Source of the DNA: PWND01 sp964601515
GTDB taxonomy: Bacteria > Bacteroidota > Bacteroidia > Bacteroidales > UBA7960
Length of the DNA stretch: 9,613 bases
NCBI GenBank assembly: GCA_964601515.1
Contig: CAZRNU010000116.1
Location: 1 to 9,613 of the forward strand
Direction: 5' to 3'
A model generated the notes under the pieces. It made no database searches, was not told where the DNA came from, and worked only from the letters and a program-made list of their open reading frames with translations. Numbering within the stretch: position 1 is the stretch's first letter; the number at the start of each line of letters is the position of its first letter. Positions 6,084 to 9,613 of this stretch are shown here, piece by piece. A program made the position numbers and the translations under genes.

Positions 6084-6850
6084 CCAAACGCACATTATCG
6101 TGTTATAAAATAGCATTATTGCTATTTTTCTGTTTAATGCCTTTCTTAAATGTTTCAGGCATTGAATCTGTTCTTGATAATTGCTTTTTAAATGACAGCC
6201 TTGTCACTGATACTAATTCAGTATCAAGGCCGGCAAGGAGACAGCGCGGAAATACATCAGACTCACTATTTTTAAATGAGCAAAGCCCTGTAATTCATGT
6301 CGCAGAGCCTGAAATCAGAGATTCTGTATCAAAAGCAACCCTTTCCCCCATTCTCGAAACAAATGAATCCAAGAGAGATAAGCCGAAAAAAAAACATTCA
6401 GCGACAAAGGCAGCTATGCTTAGTGCAACCTTGCCCGGACTTGGGCAAATATATAACCAAAAATACTGGAAAGTACCTATTGTTTATATTGGCTTAGGAG
6501 CAGTTGCTTATTTTGTTGACCTAAACAATACTGAGTATCTTAAATGGAGGAAAGCATATATATATAGAGTTGACGGGAATCCAAATACTGTAGATGATTT
6601 TCCAAATTACTCTACAGAAGTATTGAATAGAGCAATGAATTATTACAGAAGAAATCTTGAAATATCATACATAGCAGGAGGTGTGGTTTATCTTTTAAAT
6701 ATTCTTGACGCAAGTGTAGATGCTCATTTATTTGATTTTGATGTAAGTGAAGATTTAACATTAAATTTGCAACCCGGATTTGTGCCTATTTATAATGGGA
6801 GTAACTATAAAGGTGTGGCAACGGGAATTAGTCTGAGGGTGAAGTTTTAA
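6080..6850 (+). CDS. DUF5683 domain protein, secreted or membrane-associated
   Basis: A 256-residue protein of unknown function. Residues 1-29 look like a signal peptide or signal anchor (basic start, then IALLLFFCLMPFL). Residues ~30-108 are a low-complexity, Ser/Asp/Lys-rich linker. From ~109 to the end is the DUF5683 domain: KAAMLSATLPGLGQIYNQKYWKVPIVY, in which PGLGQIYN (119-126) is the most conserved part, with hydrophobic segments at ~133-147 and ~195-209 and YLKWRKAYIYR between. The C-terminus (LNLQPGFVP...GISLRVKF, ending in Phe) resembles a beta strand of an outer-membrane-associated protein. It starts inside the parB stop and is followed by dapB after 59 bp. Genes of this kind next to parAB are common in Bacteroidota, but no mechanism is known to me. 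The coupling to parB hints at coordination with the cell envelope; this is inference. Confidence 0.85.
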   Translation: MTKRTLSCYKIALLLFFCLMPFLNVSGIESVLDNCFLNDSLVTDTNSVSRPARRQRGNTSDSLFLNEQSPVIHVAEPEIRDSVSKATLSPILETNESKRDKPKKKHSATKAAMLSATLPGLGQIYNQKYWKVPIVYIGLGAVAYFVDLNNTEYLKWRKAYIYRVDGNPNTVDDFPNYSTEVLNRAMNYYRRNLEISYIAGGVVYLLNILDASVDAHLFDFDVSEDLTLNLQPGFVPIYNGSNYKGVATGISLRVKF

Positions 6851-6854
6851 AGTA

Positions 6855-6890
6855 GGTATAGGGTATGGGGTATAGGGTATAGGGTATAGG
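6855..6890 (+). repeat. Five-copy GGTATAG heptamer tandem repeat, G-quadruplex-forming pattern
   Basis: Five head-to-tail 7-bp units occupy 6855-6889: GGTATAG, GGTATGG, then GGTATAG three times, followed by an extra G at 6890. The single variant base is in unit 2. The G runs (GGG 6861-6863, GGGG 6867-6870, GGG 6875-6877, GGG 6882-6884) separated by TAT, TATA and TATA loops satisfy the classical G3+N1-7 quadruplex rule on the mRNA-like strand. It fills most of the 59-bp gap between the DUF5683 gene and dapB and ends 19 bp before the dapB start. The repeat is strikingly G-rich against its AT-rich surroundings. Confidence 0.9.
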
Positions 6891-6909
6891 CAATAAATAA
6901 CATTATATA

Positions 6910-7638
6910 ATGAAAAAACTATCAATCGCGATTATTGGGTATGGCAAGATGGGAAAGGGCATAGAGCAATATGCCAAAGAAAAAGGCCATGAGATTGTGT
7001 GTATAATTGATAATGAAAGTGACTGGGTAAAAAAAGCAAACGACATTAAAAAAGCTAATGTTGCAATTGAATTTTCTACTCCTGATTCGGCAGTTATCAA
7101 TATAAAAAAATGCTTTGAGTACAATGTTCCTATTGTAACAGGAACCACAGGCTGGCAAAAGCATCTTGATCATATCTCAATATTATGCAGAGAAAAAAAT
7201 CAAACACTTTTCTATGCATCAAACTATAGTATTGGAGTGAATATTCTATTCGAACTGAATAAAAAACTTGCTTCAATAATGAGCAACTTCGAAGAATATA
7301 AGCCTGAAATCAAGGAGATTCATCATATTCACAAACTTGACTCTCCAAGTGGGACCGCTATAAGTCTTGCCAATGGAATTATTGCCGGCTATCCAAAGTA
7401 TAAATCCTGGAAATTATCAGAAGATGTTTCATCTAAAGAAGAAATTCCCATAAATGCTTTGAGAGAAGGCAATATTTTCGGCATACATGAAGTTTCTTAT
7501 AGCAGCGAAATAGATTCTTTAACAATAGCACATTCTGCAAATAGTAGAATTGGCTTTGTAAAAGGAGCAATAATGGCAGCTGAATGGGTTTTTGATAAAA
7601 AGGGAATATACTCTATGCAAGATTTATTAAACTTTTAA
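6910..7638 (+). CDS. dapB: 4-hydroxy-tetrahydrodipicolinate reductase
   Basis: DapB reduces the dihydrodipicolinate precursor with NAD(P)H in the diaminopimelate/lysine pathway, supplying peptidoglycan and protein synthesis. The 242-residue protein is slightly shorter than the E. coli enzyme (273) but complete. It has a Rossmann nucleotide motif GYGKMGKGIE (residues 10-19), the GTTGW turn (78-82), and the catalytic signature EIHHIHKLDSPSGTA (136-150), in which H138 and K142 correspond to E. coli His159 and Lys163. The start ATG precedes the first Rossmann strand (KKLSIAIIG). It lies just after the heptamer repeat and 23 bp before lepB, so it is probably within the parA-lepB transcript. I see no separate TAnnTTTG element directly before it. 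Confidence 0.97.
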   Translation: MKKLSIAIIGYGKMGKGIEQYAKEKGHEIVCIIDNESDWVKKANDIKKANVAIEFSTPDSAVINIKKCFEYNVPIVTGTTGWQKHLDHISILCREKNQTLFYASNYSIGVNILFELNKKLASIMSNFEEYKPEIKEIHHIHKLDSPSGTAISLANGIIAGYPKYKSWKLSEDVSSKEEIPINALREGNIFGIHEVSYSSEIDSLTIAHSANSRIGFVKGAIMAAEWVFDKKGIYSMQDLLNF

Positions 7639-7661
7639 TACTAATCTTTAAAAACACAAAA

Positions 7662-9179
7662 ATGAGCTTATACATGTTTTTCACACTGCTTACTTTCAAT
7701 ATATTCATGATAGGGTTATTCATGATTTTCAGAAAAGCAGGCTATAAAGGTATTTACGCATTAATTCCATTATTCAATTTTTACATCTGGCTCAAGATAA
7801 TCAAGAAGCCATTATGGTGGTACATTTTTATTCTAATACCTTATATTAATGTTTTTACTGTGCTGCTGATGGTTGTAGAAACTTTAAAATGTTTTGAAAA
7901 AAATAAACTTTGGGAGCAGACTGTTGGTGTGCTTTTACCTTTTGTTTTTATACCTTACCTTGGGTTTAGCAAAAAAGAGAAATACACTCATCCTGACAAC
8001 AGGAAAGCTTTTAAGCGCTCAGTAGCAAGAGAATGGGCTGATGCAATAATTTTTGCTGTAATTGCAGCAACAATTATTCGTTCATTCTTCATTGAAGCTT
8101 ATACCATACCAACATCTTCAATGGAAAAATCGATGCTGGTGGGCGATTATCTTTTTGTAAGTAAACTGAGTTACGGACCGCGTGTTCCAATGACACCAAT
8201 TGCATTTCCATTTGCTCACCATACAATGCCATTTCTTGAAAACACAAAAGCATACCTTGAGTGGATTAATCTTCCTTATTACAGATATCCCGGATTTTCC
8301 AAAATCAAAAATAATGATGTTGTAGTATTTAATTATCCTGAAGGTGATACTGTAAGTACTGTGTTTCAAAGTAATGTAAGCTATTATAGCCTAATAAGAC
8401 AGCACGGCAGAAATACAGTATGGCGCGACAAACAAACTTTTGGAGATATTATTGCAAGGCCTGTTGATAAAAGAGAAAATTATATTAAGCGTTGTGTAGC
8501 TATTCCTGGAGATATTCTAGAAATTATCGACGGCATTATATATATCAATGGAAAAGAACTGGATAACCATTATGGTGTTCAACAAAATTATCATGTTGTT
8601 ACAAACGGAAATATGTTATTTCAGGAAGACCTTCAAAAACTAGACATTACAGATGCAAGAATGATTATGAACACTCAGTATGAATATATTTTTGCACTTA
8701 CGGAAGAAATTGCAGAAAAGCTGAGGAAAAATCCTAAAATAACTAGTGTTGAAAAAATGAATAAAGCTAAAAATGTTAGAGAAGAACATATATTCCCACA
8801 TCATTCAAATTACAGCTGGAATGAAGACAATTTCGGCCCATTGCAACTACCGGCTAAGGGAATGACAATAGAGTTAACAAAAGAAAACCTACCTCTTTAT
8901 GAAAGAGCTATTTATGTTTATGAAGGAAACGAAGTTAAAGTTAAAGATGACATTATATACATAAATAACACTCCGGCAACAAGCTATACTTTTAAAATGG
9001 ATTATTATTTTATGGTAGGCGACAACAGACATAATTCTGCCGACTCAAGATTTTGGGGTTTTGTACCTGAAGACCATATTGTTGGCAAAGCACTTTTTGT
9101 TTGGCTTTCATTAGATCAAAACAAAGGTTGGTTTTCCGGAAAAATCAGACTTAATAAATCTTTGCGAATTGTAAATTAG
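7662..9179 (+). CDS. lepB: Signal peptidase I with extra N-terminal membrane region (DUF5684-like)
   Basis: LepB removes signal peptides from exported proteins at the outer face of the inner membrane. The catalytic Ser is S153 in IPTSSMEKSMLVGD (149-162), and the general-base Lys is K276 in NYIKRCVAIPGD (273-284). The C-terminal box is GDNRHNSADSRFWG (453-466), where the usual GDNRDNS Asp is His, a variant I recall as common in this phylum. Residues 1-100 hold several hydrophobic segments (about 3-22, 31-45, 52-70, 87-101) resembling the DUF5684 region found on some Bacteroidota signal peptidases; the standard anchor helix follows at ~125-142. At 505 residues it is much longer than E. coli LepB (324), the extra length coming from the N-terminus and a long insertion at ~300-420 between the Lys box and the last box. 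It ends the operon and is followed by a strong terminator. Confidence 0.95.
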   Translation: MSLYMFFTLLTFNIFMIGLFMIFRKAGYKGIYALIPLFNFYIWLKIIKKPLWWYIFILIPYINVFTVLLMVVETLKCFEKNKLWEQTVGVLLPFVFIPYLGFSKKEKYTHPDNRKAFKRSVAREWADAIIFAVIAATIIRSFFIEAYTIPTSSMEKSMLVGDYLFVSKLSYGPRVPMTPIAFPFAHHTMPFLENTKAYLEWINLPYYRYPGFSKIKNNDVVVFNYPEGDTVSTVFQSNVSYYSLIRQHGRNTVWRDKQTFGDIIARPVDKRENYIKRCVAIPGDILEIIDGIIYINGKELDNHYGVQQNYHVVTNGNMLFQEDLQKLDITDARMIMNTQYEYIFALTEEIAEKLRKNPKITSVEKMNKAKNVREEHIFPHHSNYSWNEDNFGPLQLPAKGMTIELTKENLPLYERAIYVYEGNEVKVKDDIIYINNTPATSYTFKMDYYFMVGDNRHNSADSRFWGFVPEDHIVGKALFVWLSLDQNKGWFSGKIRLNKSLRIVN

Positions 9180-9199
9180 TTAGATTTACACATATTTAA

Positions 9200-9236
9200 A
9201 AAAAAATGCAGTTGAAATCATCAGCTGCATTTTTTT
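9200..9236 (+). terminator. Strong intrinsic terminator after lepB
   Basis: AAAAAATGCAGTTGA (9201-9215) and TCAGCTGCATTTTTT (9221-9235) pair fully, with one G-U wobble (9212/9224), around a 5-nt loop; a further A-T pair (9200/9236) extends the stem. The 3' arm ends in a run of seven T. A tracts at one side and T tracts at the other allow function in both directions. It begins about 20 bp after the lepB stop and closes the parA-lepB operon. Confidence 0.85.
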
Positions 9237-9333
9237 ATTTTCATCTAAATCCTTATGCCTAACAATATTATGCATATATTTGTAAGCGTAAAAACTATTT
9301 GCAAATAATTGTATTTTTAACCAATTCGTGTGC

Positions 9334-9357
9334 ATTACTTTTGCAGTAAAAAGTAAT
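9334..9357. promoter_or_regulatory. Inverted repeat over the -7 element and predicted start
   Basis: ATTACTTTT (9334-9342) and AAAAGTAAT (9349-9357) form a perfect 9-bp inverted repeat with a 6-bp centre. It covers the candidate -7 element and the predicted +1 of the decarboxylase-like gene. It could be an operator, but it is AT-only apart from one G/C pair per arm, so chance is possible. Confidence 0.35.
9336..9343 (+). promoter_or_regulatory. Candidate -7 element for the arginine-decarboxylase-like gene
   Basis: TACTTTTG at 9336-9343 matches TAnnTTTG and sits in the word CATTACTTTTGCA shared with the candidate nusB promoter. The nearest TTG (9309-9311) is 24 nt upstream, longer than ideal. 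A second TAnnTTTG match, TATATTTG at 9275-9282, is an alternative. Transcription from the first would start near 9348, about 41 nt before the start codon. Confidence 0.45.
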
Positions 9358-9388
9358 TCATTTTAATCAGACATACCTGTTTTAATAA

Positions 9389-9613
9389 ATGAAGAATAAA
9401 TACATCGACCTGATAGAGCAAACTTTTGAATTCCCGCAAGAAGAATTTAAAGTAATTGACAATGAATTATATTTTCATGATATCTGTTTAATGGACATCA
9501 TAAAACAATATGGAACACCTCTTAAGATTAGTTACCTCCCAAAAATAAGTCAGCAGATTCAGAAAGCAAAGCGTATGTTTCATGTAGCAATGTCTAAAGT
9601 TGACTATCAGGGC
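9389..9613 (+). CDS. speA: Arginine decarboxylase-like PLP enzyme, N-terminal 75 codons (cut by window edge)
   Basis: The reading frame is open from the ATG at 9389 to the window end, coding for 75 residues. It starts MKNKYIDLIEQTFEFPQEEF and continues with a stretch at about 25-55 containing LYFHDICLMDIIKQYGTPLKISYLP. The 'DLxxxYGTPLxxxYxPxI' pattern is the N-terminus of fold-type III PLP-dependent decarboxylases (Orn/DAP/Arg decarboxylase group 2). The opening FPQEEF in particular resembles the proteins annotated as arginine decarboxylase in Flavobacteriia, which would make agmatine for polyamine synthesis. The PLP lysine is expected soon after residue 75 and is not in the window, so the substrate cannot be confirmed; diaminopimelate or carboxynorspermidine decarboxylase relatives are alternatives. 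It is a separate unit after the lepB terminator. Confidence 0.7.
   Translation, partial: MKNKYIDLIEQTFEFPQEEFKVIDNELYFHDICLMDIIKQYGTPLKISYLPKISQQIQKAKRMFHVAMSKVDYQG

Noticed and set aside
6297..6497. 66-codon plus-strand frame inside the DUF5683 gene
   Set aside because: It is fully contained in a gene with clear signal peptide and domain features, in another frame, and resembles no known protein.
6855..6890. Telomere-like or CRISPR-like interpretation of the heptamer repeat
   Set aside because: There are no spacers, the units are 7 bp and contiguous, and the location is inside an operon on what appears to be chromosomal DNA, so a simple tandem repeat with quadruplex potential is the adequate description.
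6903..7173. Two overlapping minus-strand frames of 81 and 83 codons opposite dapB
   Set aside because: Both are antisense to the conserved Rossmann region of dapB, and their hydrophobic or Cys/Phe-rich content is what an antisense reading gives.
8118..8369. 83-codon minus-strand frame opposite lepB
   Set aside because: It is antisense to the catalytic Ser region of lepB and has no recognisable domain.
1..9613. A novel defence system, prophage, toxin-antitoxin pair or secondary metabolism cluster
   Set aside because: Every substantial open frame was assigned to a conserved core family, and no unknown gene pair, integrase, transposase or direct-repeat boundary was seen.

Overview
The window looks like chromosomal DNA of a low-GC Bacteroidota (Bacteroidetes) bacterium. 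The evidence is a DUF3276/PUR-type protein, a ~310-residue NusB, a PorQ-like protein of the type IX secretion system, a DUF5683 gene after parAB, a LepB with an extra N-terminal membrane region, and promoter-like sites of the form TAnnTTTG, the -7 element used by the Bacteroidota housekeeping sigma factor. The organism cannot be placed below phylum from this alone, although Bacteroidales/Flavobacteriia-type gene order fits.

Left half, minus strand (transcribed right to left): nusB (3441-2509), yajC (2406-2074), a ybbR-domain gene (1967-951), coaE (951-367), then the start of porQ, which runs off the left edge. This is a housekeeping cluster: transcription antitermination, protein export, a periplasmic/membrane YbbR protein, the last step of CoA synthesis and a T9SS accessory protein. 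ybbR and coaE overlap by one base. A strong hairpin separates yajC from ybbR.

Centre: a 322-bp divergent intergenic region (3442-3763) holds candidate promoters for nusB (leftward) and the DUF3276 gene (rightward), a repeated AAGTAATT word, and a terminator-like inverted repeat in the leader of the DUF3276 gene.

Right half, plus strand: the DUF3276 gene with its own intrinsic terminator, then a compact run parA-parB-DUF5683-dapB-lepB (4363-9179) closed by a strong terminator, then the first 75 codons of an arginine-decarboxylase-like gene. parA, parB and the DUF5683 gene are spaced or overlapped by only a few bases. The DUF5683-dapB junction carries a five-copy heptamer repeat with a canonical G-quadruplex pattern.

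I see no mobile element, CRISPR array, tRNA or rRNA, and no cluster of unknown genes that would make a new system. The coding content is ordinary conserved core genome. The unusual signals are non-coding: the G-rich heptamer repeat inside the operon, the leader hairpin before DUF3276, and palindromes placed over two candidate transcription starts.
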